Below, piece by piece: positions 9,899-22,593 of a stretch of DNA of 64,000 nt. The DNA is from Rotaria sordida (lineage: Eukaryota; Rotifera; Eurotatoria; Philodinida; Philodinidae): positions 62,001 through 126,000 of the forward strand of contig CAJNOL010000222.1 in the NCBI GenBank assembly GCA_905250125.1. Direction: 5' to 3'. How positions within the stretch are numbered: the first letter of the stretch is position 1; every line of letters starts with the position of its first letter. The notes under the pieces were generated by a model, which was given only the letters and a program-made list of their open reading frames with translations, did no database searches and had not been told where the DNA came from. A program made the translations under genes and the position numbers.

Positions 9899-12800
9899 TT
9901 AAAGATTTGTACTAGTTTTTGAATAATCAAATATTGATCCTTCACCACCATCTTGTCTATTATATAATCCTCGATTTCCTGTTGCTGTTAATGAAACAGT
10001 TGCACCCAAATTTATTGTTGTATTATCAATTAATGTTGCTTTATCAGCACGTTGAAAATTTTTCCATAAATTTGTTAAAATAGTTGATGTTACATCATCA
10101 CCAACATTTGCATATATAAGACGAAAAATAAAAAATCCATCATGTTGTAAATAATCATAAACAAATACATGCATACCAGCACGTACAGTTGTTAGACTTT
10201 GTTGAACTTGAATACGTTGAATAAAAAATGAATAACGAAGACGTGGTAATAATAAAAATATTAACCAAGATAAAAAATCATATATTGTTATAATAAGAAC
10301 AAAATTCATCCAAATATATAAAAGAGTAAAGATTTGTTCATTGTATACATTTATAGTTAAAACACCTAATATGAACAAAAACAAAATATTTGTTTCAATA
10401 TCAAATTAAGGAATTGATTGATTACAAGTAAAGCTTAAGACTTTAAGGACTCAATATTTAACAATATTCCTCTTTTAGCCATTTCTGGTTTTCGGAGACA
10501 GTGCAATGGATTAGCATGAGTTTTTGGGCAAATTCTGATTTGCCATAGAGCTATATCGGGCTCGCTTACGGGTCCCATTTAACTTTGTTCAATCGGAGTG
10601 AAATTTAGACCATATATACTTGGAAGTATTCTCTATAGGTGAAATCGGTCGTTTTCACTTTTGACCTCACTATCCGAATTTATAGAGCCTTGAACTCCAG
10701 CATCCTGGTCTTCGATCCGAACCTTTACATATTTCTCGCATAAAAAAGATAAAGCCAAATTTTTGAAAAGGTTTAAAGTCAACTCTGAGCTATAATCTAA
10801 AATACTTAAAAAAAACATTTTCATCCTGATCAGAGGTCATAAGCGAACCCGCTATAATCCTATGTAAAACCAAGCTTTTCCCAAAAAAAAAACGCGGAAA
10901 CCTTGTTTAAAATTTTTTCCTTCAATGTATGTCATCTTAGTTTAGGTTCTCTACCTATAACAAAAATTTCATGCGGATCGATTGTATCCTTAATGACACT
11001 ATTCAATTTTAATGGAAACTTTCGTCAAGTTGCATAAACTAAGTAAATTTAATCGAATCAAGAAATATGTCAATAAGTACGAGCTTTAGATTTTCACTAG
11101 TATATTTTATTATGCTCTATGTAGAGCCTGTCGAATTGGTTTCGAGCCCGGCTCTAGGTGCGGATCCAACGAGCTCTGATTCAATGTCTATATTACATAA
11201 CCAAAGTTTCCTACATATTTGTGGAGATACAACTTACTTAATTCCATGTAATAAAATTGCTGATTAATTCAGAACCAGCATCTGAAATGAAAGCAGAGAC
11301 TTTCTACAGACTGTAGCAAGCCACTCAAACTCTATTTGATAAAAATATCTTTGTAATTCAGAATCTGTGTTCCGAATAAAACTAGGATGATTTGCTACAG
11401 TGAAGCAGATTCAACCGTATAAACATATGATCTATTTCGACTCATTCGCTTTCACTTGAAATACTACATAGGAAAAATGTCGTTCTACAAAATGAGCAAA
11501 AAGTCGAAATTTTAGAAAAACATCACTCTTTTTTTTTCATCGAATAGGAAAATCACTCAGAAGAAACTTTTTCATTAGTTTTATATTTTCGATAAATGAC
11601 CTTTCTTTCCAACAACGTCATTTTTCTTCAACATGTACATAGACAAAGAAATTTTCAATAATATTATTCTACGCGAAAAAGGAAAAGTGTCCATCATACA
11701 GTATTTCGGATGAATAGACATGGAAAGAGAAACTAGGCAGAACGCTTCAAGGTCTACAAAATGGGTTGTTCGTTGTCGGTTTTTTTTCTTTACTTTGATT
11801 CTCCGCAAATTTCCTTTTCCTTAGTACATCCTTCTATAAAATACGATTTTTCCACATTATAAGCCTAATAAATCAGAAAGCTTGAGGTTGCTATGGGTGT
11901 GAAACACTTAGATACCAATAACGCATGAAAAAAGTGTTCAAGGCGATCAATGGAAACAAAATTTATTAGCTAAATGCAGCTAAAATTTCAATCGTACCAA
12001 AAAGTTGCAATTCATTCATATAACAGTGGCTCATAATAAACTGGTCAAAATGTTTTCCTCTTTTCCCAAAGCATTGAAGACTTCATTTTAAGCTCATTCA
12101 ATTGGAAATATCCTACTCTACAAAACTACTGTTTTTGTTTTTCAAATAACGTTTTTTTTTGTCGGCGTCAAAATTTAAAAGATGAACATCTACTCAATCG
12201 TCTAACTGCACCAGTCAATATTTTATAAAGATTTCGCTGAAATTTCAAATACGCCACAAAGTTCTCTAAAAAATTCTATATCTTTTGATATATGTTTCAG
12301 GATTTTAAAAGAAATATATAATTTTTGAAGTGTCATAGACCATGTTTCACGTTGGAAAACATGGTTTTTCAGAATGCGTCTCAATATACCACTTGATCTT
12401 GGTTCACAATTTTTTTATTCTAAACAACAGGAGTAGAAACCTTGAAAAGATCGTGGAAGTAAAGAGCACAAAATTCTCTATCCCTTGATGTCAAATATTT
12501 TACTTTTAGCATCGATCCTGATAAGCAAAGGTTTACAGAAATTGAAAAGAGGAAAACATTTGGATCCATTTATTATGGGCCAACCATTGTATAAAACTGG
12601 AGAAATATCCTATAGAGTTTTACACCAACAACTAAAATTCAATAAATGATGTTGATAAAATTTTATTTCAAACATTTACAAAACTGATATAGAGTTTTTC
12701 GAGGAAGGAAATACCTAATGTATTTGGTATATATTTTGTTGCGAAGATTTATCTTACTCCTCTTGTATTGCAGCTGGTAACATGAAAGGTCAAGGAAAAA

Positions 12801-14262
12801 ATTCTTGTATTTCTACAGTCATTAACAGAACGATAAATACTCCATTAAGTATAACAAGAAAGAAATGTACCACTAAGTGGTTGTTACTGAAAAGAGAAAA
12901 AGTATGATTGTATGTTTCGACTTTTTGCTAATAATCGTATGAATATAATTGTTAATAAGAGTCAATCAAAATCAAAGAAATAAACAAATAACAGAAGATT
13001 ATCAAGATAAAATAAACAGATAAAATCAAATTTATTTTCAGCTATTATTCAATGTCTATTCGATAGATTCCAGCAACTCCATTTAAATTATACTGATGAT
13101 TTGTTTTGAAAGCCAAATATTATTAAGAAAAAAATGTGTGGACTGTACTAGATTGATATTATCTATGCAAATATCATCACGTATTATTTGACTTAGGATT
13201 ACTTCGATACTACGATTTGGTTTTTTTTTTCATATACAAATCTAATTTCTGTTATTTCATTTTCTTTTTTTGTTTCTATTCACTTACATTGAACAGTATA
13301 TTTATGTCCATCATCACTATTTGGTTCAATAATTCTAAAATCGCACATACTTATTTTTGGAAAATATTTTGATACAGGATTTGTACGTAATATACCAGCT
13401 GTAAATATATTTCTAAAACCTTTTAATGTGTCATTAACCGTCCATTTTTCTTCAAGTAAAAGTCTTATAGCATATAATTGAACAAATGTATTTATAATAA
13501 ATAAAATTTTTGTAAATAAATAAAGAAGAAGTAAATATGAATTAAAAACATTTGAACTTCGAAAAAAACAATAAATTAAACCATTTAGATATGCATTAAT
13601 TTTACTATGTTGTTGTTTTAAATGTTTTCTTGGATCACCAACATATTGATGTACAAATGAAACAAGATATCCCATTATAGATTTCTGTTTATGAAAACGT
13701 TTAACTGTTTTAAGACTATGTGCTGCATCTATTATATTTCGTACATCAATACCTGAATGACGACTAAATGAACGCCAAAATAAACGTGGAAGTAAATAGA
13801 ACAATGCTTGTAGTAGTAAAATAAATGGAACAAATTGATAATATCGTAGTACATATCGTTTTTCTTGTGCTCGTTTCATAGTTGGTTCACTAATGTTTAT
13901 ATGATATGTCTAATCATATATATATATATGCAGTTAAATTAGAAAAAAACTTCTCTTTTTTTTTTCTTACATTGTGTATCCAACAATAATTGGATACATA
14001 TATTTCATAATTTCGAGTGAATATAGCTGGTACCCAACTAGATTATAAGAAAGAAAATGAAAATATATTTTAAAAATAAAACTAAAATTCTTTACCATTG
14101 TATTGGATCAGTTGAAAATTGTTTACTAGCAACAACTATGGAAAAAAATATTAATATACCTACAGTATATTTATAATTTAATCGATCAGCAAAATCATCA
14201 TCACGTCGAATACCAAAATAACTTATTGGAGGTAAACGATGAAATGCATTAAGAATATCCAT
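9899..14262 (-). CDS. Innexin (gap-junction / pannexin-family channel)
   Basis: Four exons on the minus strand, 14262-14096, 14037-13971, 13909-13288 and 10365-9899, give 440 residues. Innexins form gap junctions and hemichannels in the plasma membrane. Exon 1 shows the N-terminus MDILNAFHRLPPI, RRDDDFADRLNYKYT and the first membrane segment. Exon 2 gives the first extracellular loop with CWVPAIFT and YEIYVSNYCW. Exon 3 begins TYHINISEP and carries the YYQFVPFILLLQALFYLLPRLFW hallmark (YQWVP family motif with F for W) starting membrane segment 2, segment 3, and the second loop cysteines SMCDF and VQC. Exon 4 continues VLTINVYNEQIF and membrane segment 4, then a cytoplasmic tail. Length and order match the family (about 360-480). 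The third intron is 2.9 kb against 58-61 bp for the others; it holds a MITE-like insert. Confidence 0.95.
10366..13287. other. Giant innexin intron 3
   Basis: This 2.9 kb intron holds no supported gene. It contains the Tc1/mariner-like MITE at 12021-12592. A GC-richer repeat-like stretch runs from about 10470 to 11270 (words such as TTTTTGGGCAAATTCTG and GAGCTATATCGGGC). Reading frames here are short, without recognisable similarity. Confidence 0.7.
12021..12592. mobile_element. Tc1/mariner-like MITE in innexin intron
   Basis: The left terminus ACAGTGGCTCATAATAAACT with following TTTTCCTCTTTTC matches the reverse complement of the right terminus ACAATGGTTGGCCCATAATAAATG with TTTTCCTCTTTTC. 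This gives terminal inverted repeats of about 45 bp. Both ends abut TA-containing sequence (TATA left, TATA right), as expected of a TA target duplication. The interior of about 480 bp has no transposase. The terminal motif CAGTGGCTCA resembles Tc1/mariner ends; the superfamily is inferred. Confidence 0.65.
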
Positions 14263-15469
14263 TTATTAATAAATAGTAAACGATGCAATCGATCATTAAT
14301 AAGTGACGATGAAAGAGTGATTTTCCTTTTCTTCTTCTTCTTCTTCTTTTTGTCGGAATCAACTATGCATTAAATGATAACAATAAGAACAATTGCTATT
14401 TGTCTAGAAGCGTCGATCGATGATCGAAGCGACAGTAACTATTACGGATTCTGTTTCTCGTGTGCATTCAATCTACTATAAACATAAATAAACGCATCTG
14501 TACAGTATCATCAACGATATAACTACTTTTTTTTCCTGTTTGTTATTATCATTACTGTGTAAGTAGACATTAGTATGGCAACTTATCATCATTCTTTTTC
14601 TCGTTTTTTTTCTTTGCCCTACTAAATGAAACAAAGTAATGTCATTGACAATCGGCATATGGCAACAGAAGAAAGAACAAAAAGAACAGATCATTTATCC
14701 TTCTTCTTTAAAAAAGATTCGATTATAAATGAAGGAATTATTTATGATTACTTACCTATACAAGATCTTCTAAATGAAACAAAAGAAATCTATTGATTAT
14801 AGTAAAATATCTTCTTTACTTTTGAAAATTCTTAATCAAATTTATTTCTATGTTATTTAAATGTTTGCATGCAAGAACAATCGATTAATCGATTGAATAA
14901 TAAATTAGTCACTGGAGACAAATATATGACAATATTATCATCAATAATTTTTTTTTCTTTGCTTTGTTATTAGACATAAGTGAAAATGAATAATACAGAT
15001 AGATCCTTCTTACATATATATGTCACATATTATCAAATATCAGACTCAATATTAAATATGTTCGATGTAAAACTCATATTTGAAATTATAATTGACAAAA
15101 TATCTCTAGAAGATATACTCAATTGCTGATAAATGAAATATAAATAGTTTCTCATGGATATTTTTCGTTATCAGGTTTAAACAAAGTTTATATCAAAATG
15201 AAAGCGATTCCTTGAATTTATTTTATTTTAAGCAAAATAATGAAATTTTCATGCATATATCAAAAATTTAAATTAAAACAATTTTGTGGCAAGATAACAA
15301 TGATATATAAATATCTTAGATGAAAACAAAACAAAAAAAAATATAAATAATGAACTCGTCATTTTGGGTGTCAACTGACTGTATATTTTAATTATACAGA
15401 TCTATATATGTATACATATTCATATTATAGAAAAAAGAAAACTGAAATGACTGTTCATAGTTTATTTAA
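14263..15469. other. Intergenic between innexin and EGF gene
   Basis: AT-rich, with a CTT/GAA microsatellite at 14331-14349 on the innexin 5' side. No coding exon seen. It must contain the innexin promoter and the 3' UTR of the upstream EGF gene, both on the minus strand. Confidence 0.5.
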
Positions 15470-17812
15470 TTAAAACATATCAATTTCATCTTCATCATTC
15501 GATAAGAATTTACCAGAACCTACAAAGAAAAACAAAGAACGTTGAAATAAATGTAAAAAAAAATAGATTTTAAACATACGTGATTCACATAAACGACCAG
15601 TTCGACCTTTTGGACAACGACACTGAGCTTTAGATTTTACATAAACACATGTACCACCAGCTTGACAATCAAGTGAACAATATTGTTTAGCATTTGATCG
15701 TTGAACTAAAATTTCAAATAATAGAATATCAAATCTATATATTCAATAAAATTTACTTTTTTCACATAGAACACCCGATGTACCCTTTTGACAAACACAT
15801 TGTGAACCAGCTTTTGTTATAATACATTTTGCATTATTCATACATGGATTTTTTGGTGAACATGATCTTGGTCGATTAACTAAGAAAACAAAAATTATTA
15901 ATAAATCCAACTGAATAAAAAAAACAAACAAACGACTTACTAAATTCACATTTTGATCCATAATGTTCATTTGAACATGAGCATCGTGCTTGACCACTTT
16001 TTTCATCTATATAACATTTACCATTATTAAGGCATGTTTTATTACATACTCTTGACGTTAATGATCGAGCACCACGACCTAAATATTTCAGAGTAATGCA
16101 TTAAAAATTTTAAAAAATCTTAATATTAAATTTCAACATACGATATTGACAATAATAGCCAGTATATTGAGCTGTACACCAACATTGTGCTCCATTATTT
16201 TGAACTCCACATCCTCCCGCATTTTGACTGAATAAACAAAAGAAAAAAAAACCATCAACAAAAGCAATTAAAAAAAAAGAACTAACCATGGATTTGGCGT
16301 ACATGGATTCATCACAACAACCGTTGGACATGGTGTCACTACACATGGACACGAAGGACATGGTTGTTGTGTAGCAATAGTAGTGCGTAATGTAGTCATA
16401 ACTAAACAGAAAAAAACAACAACATACAATTCATCATATTAATAAAAATTATTTGTCGCAATCCTGTATTTGTTTTTCTTTTACAGGAAATCAACATTAA
16501 ACATACTCTGCTGACAATTGGTACCAGTATATGGAGGAGAACATGTACAAATATAACCGGTAGTCGTTTGTTGGCACAAACCATTATTAGCACATGGATT
16601 TGGCATACAATAATTTTGATTTTGACATTGTGAACCATAAAATCCTGTACGACATTGACAAAGATATGCTAATAAAAAAATTGATATTTTATTAGAAAAA
16701 ATACAAATAAAATCAACACACATGTCCCTGTCGGAATACATTGTCCACCATTTCGACATGGTGATTGAGTGCATGGATTAAATGGTGTTGTTGTTACTCG
16801 ATTTTCACAGCAACGACCAGTAAATGTTGGTGGACATCGACATAGAAATGTTGTACCTTGAGGTATACATGCTCCTCCATTTTGACAAGGACTTGGTTGG
16901 CATACTGTAACAGCTAATAGTAAAAATTTTGTAAGATTAGTAAGAATTTTTTGTCAAAAAAATCATGTACCTGGAGCTTCACAACGATTACCAACATGTG
17001 TTGATGGACAATTACAAAGAAATCCTTGTCCATTTGGAATACATTGACCACCATTCAAACCTAAACATAAATATTAATTTTTGTTTTGATTTTAAAATTT
17101 TAAATAGAAAATTTTTACATGGATTTTGATCACATGGACTTCGTGGTCGAGCTAAGAAAAATAAATAATAACAAATTTTTCATCATATAAACAGAAAACA
17201 ATGTATTTCATACGCGGTGTTGTTGCTTGTGGACATTGAATAGTACCACACAAACATTGAACAGTATTAATAGTAGGATTACAAACACCAACAGTACAGT
17301 ATGTACATTGATATCGTTTAGGTGTTACAATTGGACCAAGTGCTCGTGCTTCAGCTAATGTTTGACTAATTGTAATATTATCAAGAGCATGTGGATCAGC
17401 TTCATATGTTTCTATTGTATTATCAATTGTATCTTTTTTGAAATAATAAAATTAATTTAGAAAAAAAAAATCATCAAAAGAACTTAAACAATGACTTACC
17501 GAGATGACGTGGACTTGGTGAACTTTCTTCATTACATGATTCAACATATTCTTTCCATGCACATGTTTTTAATGAATCTTCCCATGCTGTACCAGATGGA
17601 CATGTAAATTTAATACGTAAATTATGAAAACATCGAATAAATTTTGTACAATCTTGATCAGCAGAAAAATCTTCACATGTTCCTATAGAGATAAAAATAT
17701 GTTATTATTAATAAACATCTTTTTTTTGTCATAATCACTTACTTTGACCAATGACAGTAATAAATAATGTTGTGAAAAGATATAAAATACTATGATGATA
17801 TGAGAATATCAT
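15470..17812 (-). CDS. Secreted chitin-binding (CBM14) plus eight-EGF protein
   Basis: Thirteen exons on the minus strand: 17812-17743, 17682-17500, 17432-17214, 17151-17119, 17060-16971, 16913-16722, 16668-16507, 16401-16287, 16227-16142, 16078-15941, 15879-15757, 15705-15580 and 15519-15470. They give 528 residues. Residues 1-23 are a signal peptide (a hydrophobic run ending VIGQ). Exon 2 holds a peritrophin-A type chitin-binding domain, with the pattern CEDF..DCTKFIRC..CPSGTAWED..TCAWKEYVESC. Exon 3 adds a small Cys cluster (CTYCTVGVC..CLCGTIQC). Then come eight EGF-like modules with the C-x-x-x-P-C / NGG-x-C / C-x-C / G-x-x-C spacing, the first seven ending in intact Cys pairs. There is no membrane segment; the acidic tail is NDEDEIDMF. 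Most internal introns are phase 1, typical of EGF modules. Likely an extracellular matrix, cuticle or gut-lining protein; the exact role is not known. Confidence 0.9.
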
Positions 17813-20800
17813 TGTTTCTTTGTAGTTTTTTTGTTTTGTTTCTAATGAAAAGCAATCGAAATAACACGTCCTTTTTAAAGCTTACTGACAGGCCTGACTT
17901 TCTTGAAATAATCAATACGTGGTTATAACATGCATGAAACTAAGCATGTACTGCTATTCTTTAACTCTAAAACCACGTAAAGGTTAATCCTAGGTTTTTT
18001 TTCTTTTGCGGTTGTTTTTTAAGTAAAATATGTAGGCGATACAGTGATCTTCTTTGTTTTTTTTATAAAACAGACACAAAGAATAAATATAAGGTTGAAG
18101 GACGAATGTGTTTGCTTTTGTGTATGTGATCCATCGTTGCTATTTAGTTAGCAGAATATTCATACATCGATAATCCCTTTCTTTCAAGTAATAAATTGTT
18201 AGAAGAAAAAAAAAACAATATGTAGTTTAAACTTTTTGACAGTAATCTTCATGACCACTCATCGATCACCCACACATAGGAGAGGTTCAAATTCAAATGT
18301 AAAGAGAAAACTAAGTTTATCGCTACAAAAGAACATGATCGATAGTGTATGAAACGAAAGTGTTTCTAATCCTGAGAAGTCATGAATATTTTAAACACGC
18401 GAATCTCTTTCGTAGGAGTTGCTAACTTAAAAATTTATGTAAAAGAAAAATGTTAGTGATTTAAATAAATATTAGATGTCTAACAAGCAAGATAATATAT
18501 TTACAAACCATTTGTATTTTTCATGAAAATCTGTAATAAAATGCGCTTATATTGCTAATTTTCGCATCAAAGGCCATTACAGATCGTGTCAGTTCATTTT
18601 TGAGCATGGTCTACTGAAAAAAATCGGAAAGAAGGAGCGAAATTCACCATTGTTTCCATGGACAGAAACCAACAAGTAATTGCAAACACAGCCATACTTA
18701 CGAGAATACGTTTTTAAGTGTCAAATCGCTTTTGAGTCGGGACTATGTGTATGAGCTACGAATATTCTGAAAAGTGTTCAGACTAATAGTTTATTACTGC
18801 CGAGATACAGTATTGTCATGACACCCTCAAGAAAACTATGTTTCGAATTTCGACTTGAAACTTTGCACAGAGACAGGCCTTAATGAAAATAGTTTATTGC
18901 AAAAGTTTCAGATCTTTTGATTACTTCTATTCCAAGATACAGCTATGGTAAAAGCACATTTTTCACGCTGATTATATACAATGGCAGGTTTCGGTTTTCT
19001 TATTTCAAAATAGGCATAATGGAAAAATCTGAAACTATCATAAAAAGCTAGACTTGTTTCTATGAAAAGTTTCAAGTCGAAACTTAGTTTTCCTGAGGGA
19101 ATCACGATATTCTGCTAAAAAATACAGTCTCTCGACAGTAATAATTTATTAGTCCGAAACTGTTTTCATGGTATTCGTAGCTCAACTATAACCTACATGA
19201 TGTACATAGTCCGGACTCAAAAGCAGTTTGATACGGAGGAAATGTTCGCTCGTGAACCTAGTTTGTTTTAATTTTCGTATCTGTTTTGCAGAAATACTGT
19301 GTTACGGAATTTTATTTGTATCCGAAAATTGTGAAAAATATATCATTTGATGCAGTATTTGACGATATTGATTGCTTTAATCTTGACTTAAATTGTGATT
19401 TTCTGGAAAACAATAAAATTTCATGAAGCTAGATCACACTGTCATGAAAATTTATACGTTAATTTGATATTTATTGCTACATCGATATGATCTTTTTCAT
19501 TTGATTGAATACAAGAGAATACTTGATTATCACAGAATAAAGAAACTAAATTTTCGTACAAATTTAATAAAAATCTGATTTATTATTTGTTCGATAATCT
19601 AATTATATGTATTCTATTTTGAAATTTCTAACAAAAATTTTAGTATTCAGTTTTTTTGTTTTTCGTTTCAAGACCTTTTGACATTGTCATTTAATTGTCT
19701 AATCTGTCATTGTCTGATAAAATTTTTGTTGTTGTTGTTGTTTTTTTACAATAGATCGTTAAGCTCTCAATAAAAGTCAAATGGTAAAATAGTTTGTCTG
19801 ACATATCTTTATCTATGCCAATGTTTTGTATTTGACTCCGTAAGACATAAAAGATCGATTTCTATAAAAATAGATTTTCAAAAACAACAAAACAAACTGT
19901 TGCCCTCGAATTTATTCGTTTGTTATTAGATTTAAATTTAATGCATAAAATAAAAATGTTTCAGTCTTATATCATATAAAAGAAATAAATTTATTTTTAA
20001 CTGTATGGTTGATTGGAAGAAGAGGAATATAAAGTCTTCTTAATTGAAAGGGTATCATACCTTAGTATCTCTCACTATGGTCAGCGTTCTATGCAGATAA
20101 TTCATTCTCGAATAGAAAATTTTACCCAACGATCACCACCAAAACACTCTATTAATAATTTCTTATCTTCTTACAGAATTTTTTCTTAATAAAAAAGCAA
20201 TTCATGAATTTGAAAGAAAAAAAAAATCTTTGTCAATCATTATTTGGTTTTAGTAAAATCGAATTATAATGAATAATCAGACTTTCAAAGTTTAAAACTA
20301 ATAACTTAAAAATTTAATTTCTTTTTAACAATAATCATCAAATGCATAGTTGATTTGACTTGACATATCATCAATTTTTTTTCCTTACTCTTTTTTAAGT
20401 GGAAAAGACATATACAATTCTAATAGTAAATATATACGCCTATTTATATAGTCAGTCACACATACAACTCTATTTGACTTAGTTTTACCATTACAAATGC
20501 TACTTAAAAATTCTTTTCATCTCATTTCTTTTTCTCTTTTTCCTTTTTTCCATCATCAAAAAAGGATATAGCAAAATGCAGGATAAAATAAAAGAAACTA
20601 TCAAGCGAAAAGTGAACGATAATTCATTATCATTTGCAATCAGACGATCTGAGAACAATTCTTCCATCATATTTATTCATTCAAGCAAATGAAATCGAAA
20701 CTGACCGATGAACAATCTAATTGAACGCTATATTAATTGACAAGAAAAGAAGAAGAAGAAGAAACAGAAAAAAAAAGATATATTATGACATTTTGACGTA

Positions 20801-21165
20801 AGTTCATCAGACGTAGAAATGTGCAATTGATTATGGCGGCAGTATGTGTGCAACAGTCGTCATCATACGTTTTGACTGTATAAATGTGAAAAAGAATGTG
20901 CATTAATGGAAATAACTTGATTTAACTAACAACTAAGCAAGATCATTATCTGCTTGTACAGTATCAAAGAAGAAGAAGAAGACAGACAACTGCTGTTTAG
21001 TTTATACTAATACTCTCATATACAAGCGCGAGAAAAAGAAAAAGAAAAGGAAATCATTTCGAGTTGTTCTCTTACATATCAATTACATCATAAACAAAGA
21101 AATGTAAAAAAAAAAAAACAAAAAAAAAAAAAGAAAGAATTACTATGTATTAACTAACTCTTTAG
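17813..21165. other. Intergenic with a foldback element
   Basis: AT-rich, no gene. It holds the divergent upstream regions of the EGF gene (minus) and the LDLa-like gene (plus). An acceptor-like TTTTCATTAG lies about 31 bases before the EGF gene ATG. The foldback at 18719-19235 is listed separately. Short GAA runs occur near 20748-20762 and 20971-20982, and a poly-A tract at 21106-21132. Confidence 0.55.
18719..19235. mobile_element. Foldback element, family with relatives elsewhere in the window
   Basis: The left arm (18719-~18970) reads GCTTTTGAGTCGGGACTATGT. It recurs in reverse complement on the right (~18985-19235) as ACATAGTCCGGACTCAAAAGC. Inner matches include TAGTTTATTACTGCCGAGATACAG against CTGTCTCTCGACAGTAATAATTTATTAG (approximate) and TTTCGACTTGAAACTTT against AAAGTTTCAAGTCGAAACT. 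A degraded single arm is recognisable at 52158-52262 and another near 3300-3440. No open reading frame of interest, so non-autonomous. Confidence 0.75.
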
Positions 21166-21183
21166 AAGTAAAGACAAAACATA
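21150..21183 (+). promoter_or_regulatory. Branch point and 3' splice acceptor defining the start of the LDLa-like gene
   Basis: TTAACTAACTCTTTAG (ending 21165) is a near-ideal branch point plus acceptor. The 18 bases between it and the ATG contain an in-frame TAA (AAG TAA), so no coding exon can be joined in frame. It is therefore either a 5'-UTR intron end or a trans-splice acceptor. Confidence 0.6.
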
Positions 21184-22593
21184 ATGGTACTATCAAATGA
21201 TTATATATGTGATGGCGGTAATCGAACAATACGTTGGTCACAATTTTGTGATGGAATTATTGATTGTTATGATCGTTTTGATGAAGAAGGACATTTTTGT
21301 AGTAAGTTTTTCAATTCATAATATCTTTAAATTAAAATTTCTTTATTTCCAAAAAAAAAAGAACTTTGTATAAACAATCTTTATTCATGTCCACCAAAAG
21401 ATGATATACGTTGTGATTTAGCTTGTAAAATGCTTCATTATGTACCATGTCAAACCATACAAGATCGTCGAGCATGTAAGAACATTGAAAAAGATTGTAA
21501 GTTAATATTAATAGAAATTATTATATAACCATAAGAGATTTATTCAAATAATATTGGAAAACCAAAGAAAAAAAGTATTGGGATTTATTCTCATCCTCAC
21601 TTCGACACTTGCATTTTTTAGCCAAAGCTAGATTCTCCATATAATAAGGGATATTAGGGGGGGGGGGGGGAATTAAAAATCGAGTATGGTAAATAAATAT
21701 TGACTCGTTAGGAGTTAATGAAAACAAGAAAATCATTAAGTAATTGTATTGATATTTGTAAAAGGTCATATATTATATAACAATTTATATTTACATATTA
21801 TGAACTTCTAAAAATATTTATTTTTTTATACTATAGATGACAATAATATTCTTTTTCAATTGCTCAAAGGATTCAAATTTTATGTTGGTATGTTTAATAT
21901 TAAAAAGACAGATGAATAAGGAGCCAGGAAGAAAAAGTAAAAATTTCGTACTTCAAGGATATGTCAAAATTATCCTCTAAAAATTTTTAGTTATTTCAAA
22001 TCTGTCCGGTAAATAATACCCGAATACTTCATGGATACTTAAGTTTTGAAGTACTTGGGCTTTATTACAAGACAGATTTGAAATGACGAAAAAATTCTAG
22101 AGAATAGCTTTAACATCTTTCTTGTCAATGGAAAAAATGTTTGCAGAAAATTATGTTTTGATCTTTTCAATGTATATATATATATTATTCAACTAATTAA
22201 TTTCGTCTATGAAAATTTTTTGTGCTAATATTTTTCCATATAATTTCTCTAAAAACTTATTAAATTATATTCAACTATTCCAGCTGCTACTATTCTCCTT
22301 CTTGTTTTAATTGGTATGGTTATTTTAATTAAATATCTTATTCGTAGATATCAACAAAATAAAGTAAATACTTCATTTGTATTATACATTCAACTTATTT
22401 TTGTTTTTATCAACATTCGTAAATATTCTTCTATTTTTTTTTATAGTCATCAAATCTTTCTCATATTTCAAATCGTCAAATCGAATCAGATACATTGTCT
22501 AGCCATATTTATGAACAATGTTACGAACCACCATCCTATGAAGCCACACAAAAATATCCATTGATGAAGACATATTATGAACATGTAGTATAA
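21184..22593 (+). CDS. Small single-pass membrane protein with LDLa-like half-domain and PPxY tail
   Basis: Five exons, 21184-21301, 21362-21496, 21837-21887, 22284-22363 and 22447-22593, give 176 residues. Residues 9-38 resemble the second half of an LDL-receptor class A module: FCDGIIDCYDRFDEEGHFC keeps the calcium-binding D/E positions, but the first-half cysteines are missing. A second Cys-rich block follows (KLCINNLYSC..CDLACKM..PCQTIQDRRACKN). Residues ~102-121 (ATILLLVLIGMVILIKYLI) are a membrane segment followed by basic RR. The cytoplasmic tail of about 50 residues has EPPSYEATQ, a PPxY motif of the type that binds WW domains of NEDD4-like ubiquitin ligases. The layout recalls the LDLRAD3/LDLRAD4/PMEPA1 group, but orthology is not established. 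No signal peptide is visible, and an in-frame stop upstream excludes one being spliced on in frame. Confidence 0.75.
21657..21670 (+). repeat. G14 homopolymer inside intron 2 of the LDLa-like gene
   Basis: Fourteen consecutive G in a strongly AT-rich setting. It could form G-quadruplex structures or be a sequencing artefact. No other G run of this size occurs in the window. Confidence 0.9.

Noticed and set aside
10633-11808. Open frames in the innexin intron
   Set aside because: Short, no similarity, within repeat-like sequence of the intron.
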